The translations under genes were made by a program, and so were the position numbers. Positions 33,713-44,307 of a stretch of DNA of 64,000 nt are shown in pieces; within the stretch, counting starts at the first letter, position 1, and every line of letters begins with the position of its first letter. The notes under the pieces are model-generated. The model saw only the letters and a list, made by a program, of their open reading frames with translations. It did no database searches and had not been told where the DNA came from. Origin of the DNA: Melampsora larici-populina 98AG31 (Eukaryota > Basidiomycota > Pucciniomycetes > Pucciniales > Melampsoraceae); contig NW_006768852.1 in NCBI RefSeq assembly GCF_000204055.1, positions 189,379 through 253,378 of the forward strand. The letters are read 5' to 3'.

Positions 33713-34256
33713 TACACCAACCTACATTTTTTCCTAGGGGTATAGAAAAGTACTTTGTACATAGAAAATAATACTTTTTGACTCATACAGCGCACTTTTC
33801 TACGCTTAAAGACAAAATTGGTGACTGTAGAAAAGTACATATATGTATACATTTCTATAGTTTATATATGCCTGATTGGTTGCTTGGCTGATTGAGACAT
33901 CAATGGTCTTTTTTTAAAAGTTTTGGACAATACTTGGAAAAAACTCATTTGGACAGCTCAAATTTGACAGATTCTAGTACAAAATTGGTTTCAGCGAGGG
34001 TTTTACCGAGGGTTTTGGACATTTATTTCGTTTTCTTGCGTTAAAAAAACCGAAGGACTCTTGCAGCGCTGTAATAGTGGTGCGCATTTTTTTTTTTTTT
34101 TTTTTTTTATTTTAAAGTGCTTTTGATTTCACATATTGCACTGACTAACTATGTATGTCTAATGTAAAACAGGAAAACAATTCTACAACTGCCTTTGGGC
34201 TCCCCTTTGTACCGGACTACCAAGCCTTTACAAAGGATACTTTGTTCTAACTACGC
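33713..34256. other. no gene; poly-T tract
   Basis: Contains a T run of about 20 at roughly 34090-34109 preceded by CTGTAATAGTGGTGCGCAT, which also occurs at about 43269-43287. Otherwise featureless and AT-rich. Confidence 0.5.
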
Positions 34257-34470
34257 TGTAGAACTCCTACGCAGTGTAGCGTAGGCTGAGCCGGAGAAGG
34301 TAAGAATCACCACTCGTGAGAGCGGATGAAACTACGGTGCAGTTATGCTGCCTTCGTCCTAAAAATTATTGCAGTTCGAAGAACTAGAGCAATTCTAAAT
34401 AACTTTCTATCCCTACAGATTTCTCCCGTAACACAATTTTAAGATTTACAAAAGATCCGCAAGGTTTGCC
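34257..34470. repeat. LTR-like dispersed repeat, copy 2
   Basis: Partner of 18004-18220; begins TGTAGAACTCCTACGCAGTG. Downstream sequence to about 34790 differs from copy 1 except for CAGCTCAGCAAC. No partner LTR or internal domain is seen. Confidence 0.6.
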
Positions 34471-35581
34471 GGACTCCAATGATACCACACACAACTCTAC
34501 ACGACGTTGTGGTGTAAAACTACGTTGATTTCGATGTTAACACGACTTCGAACGTACGTGTAACAATGTACAGGGCCGAAATGTAATTTCGGATCCCTGA
34601 CTCGACCCGGCCTCGACTTGTATCAAGAGGCGGGCTGGTGATTTTGATGCAGTCCTGAATTCAATGACTCCGCGACTGGTTTTCGACGCAGCTCAGCAAC
34701 GAGCAAAATCAACAGAATGAACAAACAACCCTCTACACCGAGTATCCTGAACAACACTTTAACACTACAATTGTCTCTTTAATAAGGTAAGTTCCTCTTT
34801 CTTTCTTCCTTTTCTTTCCTTTAATCTGATAACTAACTAACTAAAAAAACTTTTTCTCTTCTTTAACTCTTTAACTTTGAAATAGAACACTCGATCTCAA
34901 CACCTATTTGTTTACTGGACACTGTTAAATCAAAAACTCTAACACAATAACTCAAAAGTACACTTTTCTACGAGCACCAGAACACTTTTTTTTAACACAC
35001 ACAGCACTCAGACACTCAAACTCGCACACATGAACACAGATCCCCCTTCTAGACACCTCTCAAACAGACCCCTTTATATACCTTCCTCTGCCTCCAACCA
35101 CAACTCGGCCTCAACCCTCGTTCCCCTTGTATTTTTAATTCGCTCCGACCGTCTCCGACCGATTCTTTTCAATTCCGACCGATTCCTTTCTCGCCTCGAT
35201 CACTTGCTTTTGACTATCAAGTAAGTCTTTGTTTATTTAAACTCTTTTCCTTTCTCATTGTTCTATTTTACTAATTGAATTCTTTCTCCTTGTTAATTCC
35301 TTCCTTTTTTTAGTTCTATCTCGACCTTGGCTAGCTCGTCATCAATTCATTGGTTCTATATCTGTATCTTGTCATCTGATCTTGAGATTCAAACTCCGAA
35401 CGATGTTCATTTAGTAAGTTGTTTCTATTTTCGATTTTTATCCTCCTTCCGACTGTTTTACATATGTAATACTGATTGATGGTTTATTTATTGATTTACT
35501 CATGGTCTTGTGTTTCAGCTTGGCGCTTTCAGGCGTTCTAGATCATTTGTAGTTCAACTTTTTGCTTCAATCTCTTATATT
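34471..35581. other. no coding region; intron-like motifs
   Basis: Several GTAAGT and pyrimidine-tract-AG pairs (e.g. 35220 to about 35313, 35411 to about 35518) resemble 5' UTR introns of a plus-strand transcript, but no downstream coding exon could be identified. Confidence 0.3.
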
Positions 35582-35583
35582 TA

Positions 35584-35876
35584 TGGCGTTCAAACATGCG
35601 CAAGAAATTTGCAAGTTGCGAGAAAGTTCTGTGCAAGTTCTCTTAAACATCTTGCATAGAACTTGGACAAAACTTGCAGACTTAAGAAAGTTATGTGTGA
35701 ACCTAGGCTTCCCCGCTTCGAGGACTCAGTTTGCCCTTGATGAGAAAGGGTAAATACATACAGCAGGGGGTTGTGAAAAAATTAATTAGGCAAGATCCGT
35801 GCAAGATTTCTTGCACGGATCTTGCACGGATCTTGCACATCAGTTTTGCAAATTTCTTGCACATGTTTGAACGCCA
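35584..35876. mobile_element. 293-bp MITE with TA duplication and TGCAAG repeats
   Basis: Ends TGGCGTTCAAACATG with GCAAGAAATTTGCAA and their reverse complement at 35844-35876, one or two mismatches. TA flanks both ends. Inside, TGCAA/TTGCA recurs about ten times, including a short tandem of TTGCACGGATC near 35815-35835. Confidence 0.8.
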
Positions 35877-35879
35877 TAA

Positions 35880-36562
35880 TTATCTTATCATTGTAAGTGT
35901 TTTCTTGTTGATTCTTGTTGATTTAAAATTCAATTTTGGATCTCAATCCTCAGGTAAGTTTGTTCATTCCTTTCTCTTCTATTCTTTTGTTGCTGTTTTT
36001 TCTTTTATACTAACCAAGCTTCCTTCTGTTTCAAATTCGTTTTCAGCCCTCAATTTTCTTAGTCCTTTATTTGTCTCTATGAATTTTGATCAGATCTGTT
36101 CTTGATTGTTTTAGCTACATCACTAACTTCTATTTAAGTATATATTTTAACTCTATTTGATTACTGTTTGCTATTTATTATGTCTTGATGTATCTTGTTC
36201 TCTCTTTTGATGATTGTTTATAAATTGTATGATTCAAATTCAATGTTGATGGATCCATTCAAAAAAAAAAAAAAAAAAACAATAGATAGTTTGTGTGAAT
36301 GAAAACTGATCTGTAGGAGATGAAAAAAACTGTGAGTTTGAAAAGATGGTACCATAAGTCCTGGAGAAATGGAAGATGAAAGATTGAGTTTTGATTATGC
36401 TGTAAGGTATAGTGAATTAAGAGTGAGTTGATCTTGAACAGTCTAAGGATTTGATTACCACAACGCGACCAAAAAGATATACAAGGCAATTAAATGGCAT
36501 AGAAAAGAGAATAGAAGAGTGAATAGAAACTATAGCATAAATGATTAAACACGTGTTGGTTT
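35880..36562. other. LINE 3' flank with A19 tract
   Basis: No gene. A run of about 19 A at 36261-36279 sits at the end of AT-rich plus-strand text, opposite in sense to the LINE, so it is not the LINE's own tail. It may be a poly(A) end of another transcript-derived insert. Confidence 0.4.
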
Positions 36563-39500
36563 TTAATTATCTAAGTATGTTTGTAGATGAAGAAACCTCC
36601 CTGTCTCTTGAATATATTGAGCTAGGTATGGATATGCTTTTGGTGTGTCCAAGAGTTTTGTTGCTGAGTTGATGTCTACCTTGATTTTTTCTTCCTTCAG
36701 TTTGATTCTGAATTTGTGTCGTTGTTTTGTGTACTTCTTGCAATAGATTAAGAAGTGCGCTGGTGTTTCTACTGCAGTACAGGTTTCACACTTGTTGTCT
36801 TCTTCCACCCCTATTCTATGTAGGAATTTCTTCAATGGGCAATGACCGCATCGTAGTTGGAAAATCGCCGCCGCCTGTCCTTTCTCGAGTTTATTCAGTG
36901 CATCAGCAATCCATTTACTTTTTGTTTTATATGACTTGTTAGAGACAGCTCCCCTTTTATTGAACTGCTTTCGAGTTTGTCTTAGCAATCCTCCTAGGCT
37001 CATTGGGAGCAACATGGGTTCTGTGTTGCCTTCTGCTGCCTCCCGCGCTGCTTGATCGGCTTCCTCATTCAGTTCGATTCCTTCGTGGCCGGGAGTCCAG
37101 TACAGACGTAAATGATATCTTTTGGGAAGTGTCTTGTAGGTTTTCAAAAGGAATCGTGATAGATATTGGAGCGTTTTGGGCTGTGTTGGCTTCGCTAGTA
37201 ACTCGAGTGCTGCCTGGCTGTCACTAAAGATTGCAACGGAAGTGTATTTGTTTGGATTAATGTCAGCTGCTTGTTTAAATTGTACCAAAGCTATCATGAG
37301 GGCCATTGTTTCCATTTCGTAGTTTGATACTCCATCTATTGGGCCATACGCATGACTTGCAGTTCGCCCTTCCATTGCAATTGCTGCACCTGCCCCTACA
37401 TCCTCTATGTAAGATCCGTCTGTGAAGATGATACAAGCGTCTTTTTTGTTTTCTTCCCTGATCTGGTCTGGTATCTTTTCCTTGACCTTTTGTCGTTCGT
37501 CCCCTAGATTCTCGATCTGCCAACGTGGCTCTTCCCACGGGGGCGCTGGGTAGGGGTAGATAGTTTCTAAAATATTCGTATGGTGTGAAATTATGTCAGC
37601 CTTTCTGAGCAATCGGTGAATCGGGCTTTTGTGCGTAGCTGGTTCATTTAAGAGTTCGTGTTGAAGTATTCGTCTTGATGGGTGAGAAGTCGGCGCTGTG
37701 AGTCGTTTATATATGTAGTTATGGTGATACCGTATGGCTAGATCTTTAAAAGTTAACATATCCGCATCATGATACATCTGGTCTGTTGGTGAGCTTTTGA
37801 AGGCTCCCAGGATTAGTCGATTTGCCGCATTTTGTAATAGATGAAATATTTTTGACACTTTACCTTCCGTTCGTGTGTTGAACCACACAATGCTCCCAAA
37901 TAGTATTCTTGGTTTTAATATGGTGGTCACAAGTGTCTTTGTTTCCTTTGGGCTCAGTCCGTGATAACAGCGGCTAATTCTGCTGAGTTGAGCTATTGTT
38001 GTTTTTCCCTGTGCTTGCATTCTGTGAATATGAGGCCCATACATGAGTTTGGGGTCCAACCAGAGCCCCAGCCATCTGAGCTCTGTTGTTTTCGGATGTA
38101 AGACCTGTGTACCAAATAATAAATGTGGGTTAGTATGTTTCTTATGCATAAAATGCATGACCTGAGCCTTTTTCTGATCAAATATTGCCCCATGTCTGCT
38201 TCCCCACTCTAGCGATCTATCCCCTTGCTCCTCCAACTCAAGGATGTTGATGTCGATGTCCTTATTGGCGACGAGGTGTGTTACATCATCAATAAAGCCT
38301 AGAGATATTTTATTCGCCTGTAATGAAATTTCAACGTTTATCAGTAAAGAGGAGTTGTAGATTATGTATAATATCACCGATAGCGGTGACCCCTGTGGGA
38401 GCCCGTCTTCTATGTTGAAGTCTTCAGACAAAAAGTCTTGTAGTTGTAGGTTTGTTGATCGGTCTTCCAGGAAGGCCCCTGTTTGGTGTATGAGGTAGCT
38501 TGGAAAACCGTTCATCTCGAGTGTGTGCAATAGACGTTTTCTGTGGACTGAAGGATAAGCAGATTTGACATCTAAGAACAGGCCTGTCACTATCTTGCCT
38601 TCTCGCCATTTTTGGTGTATCCATGAAGTTAAGATAACAAATGCGTCATCAGTGCTATGTTGACGCCTTCCTCCCATATGGCCCTGTGCCAGTTTTTGGT
38701 GAGTTTCGGCCCAGTGTGCAATCCGTCGAGCTAGAATTGTTTCTAGTATTTTTCCTAGGCAGCTTAATAACGCTATTGGACGATACGCATTTGCCTCTGA
38801 GTAGTCTTCCTTATCGTGTTTTCTCAGTATAGCTGTAGTTGCTGTTCTCCATGATTTGGGGAAGTAACCTAATTTCAGACAAGCATTAAACATGTATTGG
38901 AGCTTTGGGATAAGAAGACACTTAGCTAGTTTCAAGATCTCATTGGGTATTCCATCACCACCTTTTGCCCGCTTGGAGGGTAGGTTCTTCACCACTTCTT
39001 CGATCTCGTATTCCGTTATTGGAGGGAATTCGATTTGCTCAGCGGGCATCTGTGTAGGCAGGATATCTGATTCATCACAAAAATTTTGAACTACTGATGT
39101 TCCTTTGAAAAGTAACTCAGCTTGTTCATTTTTTTCTGTTGCCAGTGATCTGTCTTGTCGGTACAGTGGTGTTACTGCGTTGGTTTCCTGTGGCTGGGTA
39201 TATTTAAATGCTTTGAACAACAAGCTACCATTGGACTTAGCTAGAAAGGTCCTCCAATGATTTCTTTTTAAATCATTTACCACCTTCTTTACATGAGCGT
39301 TCCACTCCCAATAGCACCGCTTTGCGTCTTGAGTTCCACTGATGATCATCCACCTACGTGCCCTGTTTCGTTCGCGGATGATGGGGCCCAGTCTTTCTTC
39401 ATCCCACCACGCTTTGTGTCTGTGAGCAGCGGTGTTTACTATTTTTCCTTGTCGAAGAAAAGCGCCGTTTATCGCATCTGTAATGTGTTTCACACCTAGT

Positions 39501-40474
39501 TCAATTTCTTCTGAAGATCCGAATTCTGTTGGGAAAGAACTCAGCTGGTTTTCAAGGTCATCACAAAAGGTTGCCTTCTCCATTGTTTCGTATTTAGCCG
39601 AGTTGTGAGTTTGCGTAGGTAGCGGTTGATCTAAGCTGATTTCAGTGATGAGAGTTTGATGATCCGACCCATAACTATTACTGCTTGTTTCTCCGTTCAC
39701 TTGTTGCTTTGTAAGTTCAAAATTTATCCAGGTAAGGTCTAGGGTTGTTGGACTTGTTCTTGATCTTGGGTAGAAAGTTGGTATGTGCTTCTGTGAAATG
39801 ATCTTGAACCCTGAGCTACCACAAATCTGTATGAGATCTTTAGCTTTTGGATGAGTGTGTCGATAGTTGGCTGGATTCCACTCAGGATGGTGTAGATTGC
39901 CGTCGATTCCTATCAGCGTAGCTATTTTCCTGTCATTGTGCACAGTTAGCCACTCTTTTAAGACTGGTAGTCCGGTGTTGTGGCTTGGTGGGTTATAGGC
40001 CGAGATGATCCATAGTTTTGACAATCTGCCTTGCGGGATTTTCACTTCAATTGCCGTAATTAGTGGAGATCTGCTAGGTAGTAAGGGTATCTTCTTAGAC
40101 ACATAGATACCTGTTCTAATTTTTTCGTTGTATGTTTTTGCTGTGTAGTCGTAAGGGATGAAGTCGTGCCATGCTGGGTGGCTCAATAGTCGTAGTGTGT
40201 GTGGATTAATCCATGGTTCCTGTACAATAATTATAGAATATGTTTCATCAGCTAATAAGTTTTGCATCACCGTTTTACCATTGAAACAGTTCAATTGGGC
40301 AATTCGGATGGTATTGTTCTCTGTGGGTTGAACGACAATGTCAGTATCTATATGTGCTGGTGCTACTTTTGACGGTAGCTGAGAAGGAGTAGAAAGAGAA
40401 GAAAAAGAAGAAAAGGAAGAGGGAAAGAAAGGATTGGAACTTCTTGAATCTTGCATATTGGTGTTTCTTAACAT
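36563..40474 (-). CDS. LINE ORF2: endonuclease, reverse transcriptase, RNase H
   Basis: 1303 aa without stops. Endonuclease/exonuclease/phosphatase fold near residues 55-290: RIAQLNCFNGKT, VQEPWINPHT, LIGIDGNLHH, GSDHQTLITE. RT in the middle third: FLDVKSAYPSVHRKRLL, DGLPQGSPLSVILYIIYNS and catalytic FIDD (family usually FADD). RNase H near the C-terminal third: FTDGSYIEDVGAGAA, YEMETMALMIAL, FSDSQAALELL, LYWTPGHEGIELNEEAD. The C-terminus has a CCHC-type motif (CETCTAVETPAHFLIYC). It would nick DNA and prime reverse transcription on the target. The intact frame suggests a young copy. Confidence 0.92.
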   Translation of the reverse strand: MLRNTNMQDSRSSNPFFPSSFSSFSSLSTPSQLPSKVAPAHIDTDIVVQPTENNTIRIAQLNCFNGKTVMQNLLADETYSIIIVQEPWINPHTLRLLSHPAWHDFIPYDYTAKTYNEKIRTGIYVSKKIPLLPSRSPLITAIEVKIPQGRLSKLWIISAYNPPSHNTGLPVLKEWLTVHNDRKIATLIGIDGNLHHPEWNPANYRHTHPKAKDLIQICGSSGFKIISQKHIPTFYPRSRTSPTTLDLTWINFELTKQQVNGETSSNSYGSDHQTLITEISLDQPLPTQTHNSAKYETMEKATFCDDLENQLSSFPTEFGSSEEIELGVKHITDAINGAFLRQGKIVNTAAHRHKAWWDEERLGPIIRERNRARRWMIISGTQDAKRCYWEWNAHVKKVVNDLKRNHWRTFLAKSNGSLLFKAFKYTQPQETNAVTPLYRQDRSLATEKNEQAELLFKGTSVVQNFCDESDILPTQMPAEQIEFPPITEYEIEEVVKNLPSKRAKGGDGIPNEILKLAKCLLIPKLQYMFNACLKLGYFPKSWRTATTAILRKHDKEDYSEANAYRPIALLSCLGKILETILARRIAHWAETHQKLAQGHMGGRRQHSTDDAFVILTSWIHQKWREGKIVTGLFLDVKSAYPSVHRKRLLHTLEMNGFPSYLIHQTGAFLEDRSTNLQLQDFLSEDFNIEDGLPQGSPLSVILYIIYNSSLLINVEISLQANKISLGFIDDVTHLVANKDIDINILELEEQGDRSLEWGSRHGAIFDQKKAQVMHFMHKKHTNPHLLFGTQVLHPKTTELRWLGLWLDPKLMYGPHIHRMQAQGKTTIAQLSRISRCYHGLSPKETKTLVTTILKPRILFGSIVWFNTRTEGKVSKIFHLLQNAANRLILGAFKSSPTDQMYHDADMLTFKDLAIRYHHNYIYKRLTAPTSHPSRRILQHELLNEPATHKSPIHRLLRKADIISHHTNILETIYPYPAPPWEEPRWQIENLGDERQKVKEKIPDQIREENKKDACIIFTDGSYIEDVGAGAAIAMEGRTASHAYGPIDGVSNYEMETMALMIALVQFKQAADINPNKYTSVAIFSDSQAALELLAKPTQPKTLQYLSRFLLKTYKTLPKRYHLRLYWTPGHEGIELNEEADQAAREAAEGNTEPMLLPMSLGGLLRQTRKQFNKRGAVSNKSYKTKSKWIADALNKLEKGQAAAIFQLRCGHCPLKKFLHRIGVEEDNKCETCTAVETPAHFLIYCKKYTKQRHKFRIKLKEEKIKVDINSATKLLDTPKAYPYLAQYIQETGRFLHLQTYLDN

Positions 40475-41565
40475 GTTTGAGATGATAATTGTTTTAGACC
40501 CTTCGATCTGATTGGGCAGTTGGTGCTTGACGCTGAGTGAGCATACTTCTCATTGGTCTTGTCAATTTGAGCTTCTTGATTTAGTTGCATATCTTGGGCA
40601 ACACATCTAACACAGTGAGGGTGGACAGTTTCAGAGTCTGGGCAAGTTCTTGAGTCATGTTTGGCACCACACATTTTGCAAAGCAAATCATTTTTACATT
40701 GCAAACTGATATGGCCGGGCTCTTGACAACGAAAGCATTGTACCCTACTCTTCTTACATGCCCTAACCCTTAAGCTGTTTCCTTCAAAATATACTGAACC
40801 CCGGATCATCTTGTTTGTCAGCTCCTTGTCTAATAAATTTATGATAATGGAACCACTTCTCTGTCCCGTGTGAGGCTTGCTGAGCCAACGAATCGAGTGG
40901 ATTTTGTCTTCGGGAATTGGGTTCTGTTCAGTTAAAACCTTCTTGATGTTGTCCGCGTTTGTTCGACCATTTTTGATATCATCAATGCTTGGGTAATACT
41001 CAATTGGGACCGAGTCGATAACTGCTGGAAAAACTGCTGGAGAAGTAATCAAGTCTGGGTCAGCTAATGTTGTCCAATTGCTTCTATTTTCTAGTAACCA
41101 TTCAGCTTCAGCTCGTGTGGCCGTAAACAGTTTAATGCTGCCAGATGGTAAGCTTGCCGCCCCTTTGACTTCAAGTTTTTTTCCTGCGATTTTGACATCC
41201 AGTCGATTTAATGCGTTGTTGACATGATTTACTATTTCAGTTGATTTTACACCTTCAAAAGGCTTTTTTCCTTCAACACTACGGATCACAACTTGGCTGG
41301 GGCGAAAAGCATTAATAATCTTGTTTGGTGGTGGTTGCTGTGGGCTTCGGTTTGGCGTGATCCTCAATCCGTTCATTGCTACCGTAGTCCAAGGCGTAGG
41401 CTTCGCCGGTAGGCCATTCTGAGGTGCAGTTTGAGCTAGGTCCGTAGTTCTTGCTTCCATGAATGATTTCATTTGGTTCTCTATCTTATCCAGTCGTTTA
41501 GCAGCTTCGTTTGAGACCTTGAGTTGAGACTCCATCGCATTCAGCTTGAGCGCCGTTTCTTCCAT
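40468..41565 (-). CDS. LINE ORF1: nucleic-acid-binding protein with zinc knuckles
   Basis: 365 aa from the ATG at 41563-41565 (MEETALKLNAME); the longer open frame upstream has no ATG. Residues 1-45 look like a coiled coil (heptads in LKLNAMESQLKVSNEAAKRL). A Pro-rich linker follows, then an RNA-recognition-like central part. Two zinc knuckles lie near the end: CFRCQEPGHISLQC and CKMCGAKHDSRTC, followed by CVRC. Role by family: packages LINE RNA. The stop overlaps the ORF2 start. Confidence 0.85.
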   Translation of the reverse strand: MEETALKLNAMESQLKVSNEAAKRLDKIENQMKSFMEARTTDLAQTAPQNGLPAKPTPWTTVAMNGLRITPNRSPQQPPPNKIINAFRPSQVVIRSVEGKKPFEGVKSTEIVNHVNNALNRLDVKIAGKKLEVKGAASLPSGSIKLFTATRAEAEWLLENRSNWTTLADPDLITSPAVFPAVIDSVPIEYYPSIDDIKNGRTNADNIKKVLTEQNPIPEDKIHSIRWLSKPHTGQRSGSIIINLLDKELTNKMIRGSVYFEGNSLRVRACKKSRVQCFRCQEPGHISLQCKNDLLCKMCGAKHDSRTCPDSETVHPHCVRCVAQDMQLNQEAQIDKTNEKYAHSASSTNCPIRSKGLKQLSSQTC

Positions 41566-41889
41566 TGAAATATGGTGGGAGACAGCAAAGATAAGGAAAA
41601 GCCCGATGAATCTTGAAATTTTACGCGAGCCCGCAGTTCTCAAACTGGTGAGAAGCCGAGGGCACTTTGGTGATGCTCTGATCCAGAGCTCCTCAAAACT
41701 AGCTTTCTAGAGCAATCGCATAGCTTTTGTGACCTTTTCATTTGAGGCATTCATTTAATTCAGAGAGATGAGCTTGACATGTAAGATACCCCAGCTTGCA
41801 TAGCTCTTGTAATGTTTGATGAAACATTCTAAAAAGCTACTTTTGAGAAGCTCTGGAGGAGGTAATCTTACAATTATCCTCGGCTTCTC

Positions 41890-41989
41890 NNNNNNNNNNN
41901 NNNNNNNNNNNNNNNNNNNNNNNNNNNNNNNNNNNNNNNNNNNNNNNNNNNNNNNNNNNNNNNNNNNNNNNNNNNNNNNNNNNNNNNNN
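41890..41989. other. assembly gap (100 N)
   Basis: A standard 100-N spacer. It lies beside the left end of the 42.0-43.2 kb element. Confidence 0.99.
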
Positions 41990-42084
41990 ATTTTTCTGCA
42001 GATGGCCAAATTTGTATGGGTTTTGATGGAGTCACAGGGGCAAAAATTGATGCTCACAACTATGTGAGCGTTGAAAATTTCCTG

Positions 42085-42160
42085 TTTTGTTCCCATTTGT
42101 TTCCCATTTGTTTCCAATTTGTTTCCCATTTGTTTCCCATTTGTTTCCCATTTGTTTCCC
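42085..42160. repeat. 11-bp tandem repeat, about 7 copies
   Basis: Unit TTTGTTTCCCA repeated about seven times, with one or two variant units (TTTGTTTCCAA). Confidence 0.9.
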
Positions 42161-42480
42161 TTTTCTTTCTGTTTGTCAGCTGATTACGTGATCATCAGGA
42201 ACTGAGCAGACAAACTAAGCCTTCCTCAGCATTTATTCCTGAGCAAAGAAGTCTGAGGAAGGGCTGATCCATCTGCTCAGCTGATCCTGAGCGGCATTCC
42301 CTGGTTCAGTAAGTTCCAAGGGATGCCACCAATGTATAGCTTAGGGGCTGAGCTGAACTGAGTATTTCCTTAGCTAAGTCTCTGAAGTATCCCCCAGATG
42401 GATCACAGAGCGCCAAGCTTGCCTCAAGCTTCATGGCTCTGGAATGAAGCCTGAGGCCCGTCTGCTCGTTCAACTGAGCT

Positions 42481-42708
42481 GCTCAGTTATTCCTCAGGGG
42501 CATCCCTGAGATCAGGAGGATCCGGAGGATTTCACTGCTCATTGGATGAGGGGCTGCTCAGTTATTCCTCAGGGGCATCCCTGAGATCAGGAGGATCCGG
42601 AGGATTTCACTGCTCATTGGATGAGGGCCTGCTCAGCTAGTCCTCAGGGACATTCCTGGCCGGATCAGAAGGATCCAAAGGATGTCACTGAGTATTGGCT
42701 GAGGGGCT
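42481..42708. repeat. 75-bp tandem repeat, three copies
   Basis: Units start GCTCAGTTATTCCTCAGGGG at 42481 and 42556; a diverged third begins GCTCAGCTAGTCCTCAGGGA at 42631. The first two are nearly identical. The unit is itself rich in CTCAG/CTGAG. Confidence 0.85.
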
Positions 42709-43230
42709 GCTCAGTTGATCTCAGCCCCTCAGTGTGAAAAACTTTATCCGGGGATATCACTGAGGATTAGCTGAGCAATGAGCAGATAGGATGACGCTTT
42801 TATCAGGCTTCATTCCTTAGCAAGGAAGTCTGAGAAAAGTCCGGCCCATCAGTGATCCAGTCAGGGGATGCTACTGAGTATTTGCTGAGCAGCTCAAATG
42901 GGACGCCCCTGGGCAGGCTTCTTCACTGAAAAATGAAGCCTCAGGAAGGTATAGTTCATGTGCTCATCTTCATTTTGAACAAATTGCTGAGTATTCAGTG
43001 CCTCATGAGCTGATCCTGAGTACTCATTGGGAATCAGTTATTGCTCATCCAAGATGGAAATGAGCCTTCTCAATAAATGTCAAGTAAAATATGAGAACCA
43101 CAGGATGATCACCTGAACACAAACAAGATTGTGAATTGAATCAATCTGAAAGAAAATGAATCTTTTTTGGAGAATTCCAAAAAGTCTACAACGCTCACAT
43201 GTATGTGAGTATCTATTTTGGCCCCTGTGA

Positions 43231-44307
43231 GTATGGCTTACAGCACAGATGGGTTATGTCAAAGACGACTGTAATAGTGGTGCGCATGGCAAGCTTTCTC
43301 GAAAAGCAAAAGAGCCTATGTGATAACGTGTTTTCTACTTTGAGCTCAGCCTCTTGCTCTCTCGAACTGCCGTGCCAGGAGGAACCTGTGCCAGACCGTG
43401 CCGCTTCCCCTGTCACTCTTGAAACGATTCACGTTTGATGATTGTATGCGCCTGTCGAAGCCACCGAGGAGATGACTTCAAGAAAAAAACGGAATGTTGA
43501 GATGGTGATAATGGATGATCTTGATAAATCATTCTGCCACCATACACGCCTTCCGCAATGTGCTATGTCGTGGTTCAAAAGTCCACACCTGGTTCATCAA
43601 CAAGTCATTGGGTCTCAACAGCTACTTTTATAAGTCACTCCAGGGCTCGAAGGTCATGGTGATCCAGATATGGAAAGTTAGCAACGGTGCAATTCTGCAA
43701 CTTATTCTCAACTCCATCCGGGAGTTGCTCTCGAGATCTATAACCTTCCGTTTGCATCTTGGCATCCTTTGCCCGTTTTGATCGACATTGGTTCTTTTCA
43801 TCGCTTGTGTTGAGCAATTTTATTATAACACGCTCAGCCGACCCTGATCGACGACTTTACCTTCAATCCTTCCTCTGGCTTTGCAGGCTTTCTGACACTC
43901 GGACCCTGACACTCATTCCTGCGTTCATCGCATCCACCTTCCCTTCCCTGGCGACTAATCATTGATGTCATGCCTTTTTAACCAGACCCACGGTAGTGAG
44001 GCTCGAGATTGACAAAATTAACGTTACTGGGCCAAGATCCTTCTTTCTTACATGCTTGACGCCTTTTTAATTTTCCATTTCATTGCAACACCCTACCAAA
44101 CGCCGAGGTCAGCTCAGCAAATTTCATTGAGGTTACCCTTTTTACGTTAACTTCGCTTCAAAAATAAGGTCAGGGGCCAAGAACACTTTCAATCATTTGC
44201 AACCCTTTCAATTATATAAATAAAGACACGATTTTATCCATTGCGCCTCGAGGGTTACACTTTTTCACCAAACCCCAACGCCCAAACACAACACACCAAT
44301 AACAAAT
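43231..44307. other. upstream region of the four-TM protein gene
   Basis: No gene recognised. The last 100 bp contain TATATAAATA near 44213-44222, about 85-95 bp before the ATG at 44308, a plausible TATA box; CAACACACCAATAACAAAT precedes the ATG. Confidence 0.45.

Larger units (their letters stand above)
36563..41565 (-). mobile_element. LINE (non-LTR retrotransposon), two intact ORFs
   Basis: ORF1 (41565-40468) and ORF2 (40474-36563) on the minus strand overlap by ATGTTAA, a stop-restart arrangement. Domain order APE-type endonuclease, RT, RNase H, C-terminal CCHC is that of Tad/I-like LINEs. No poly(A) tail or target duplication could be fixed. Confidence 0.88.
42032..43230. mobile_element. 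non-autonomous DNA element with minisatellite interior
   Basis: Inverted repeats of about 42 bp: left 42032-42073 (TCACAGGGGCAAAAATTGAT then GCTCACAA...GTGAGCGTTG), right 43189-43230 as its reverse complement with a few mismatches. The interior has no ORF but contains an 11-bp and a 75-bp tandem repeat and dense CTCAG/CTGAG words. Target duplication not determined. Confidence 0.65.

Noticed and set aside
36261..36279. A19 tract as the poly(A) tail of the LINE
   Set aside because: The LINE is on the minus strand, so its tail would be T on the plus strand; the tract has the wrong sense.
42085..42160. Possible CRISPR array from the short regular repeats
   Set aside because: Units are directly adjacent 11-mers without spacers, and the sequence is eukaryotic.
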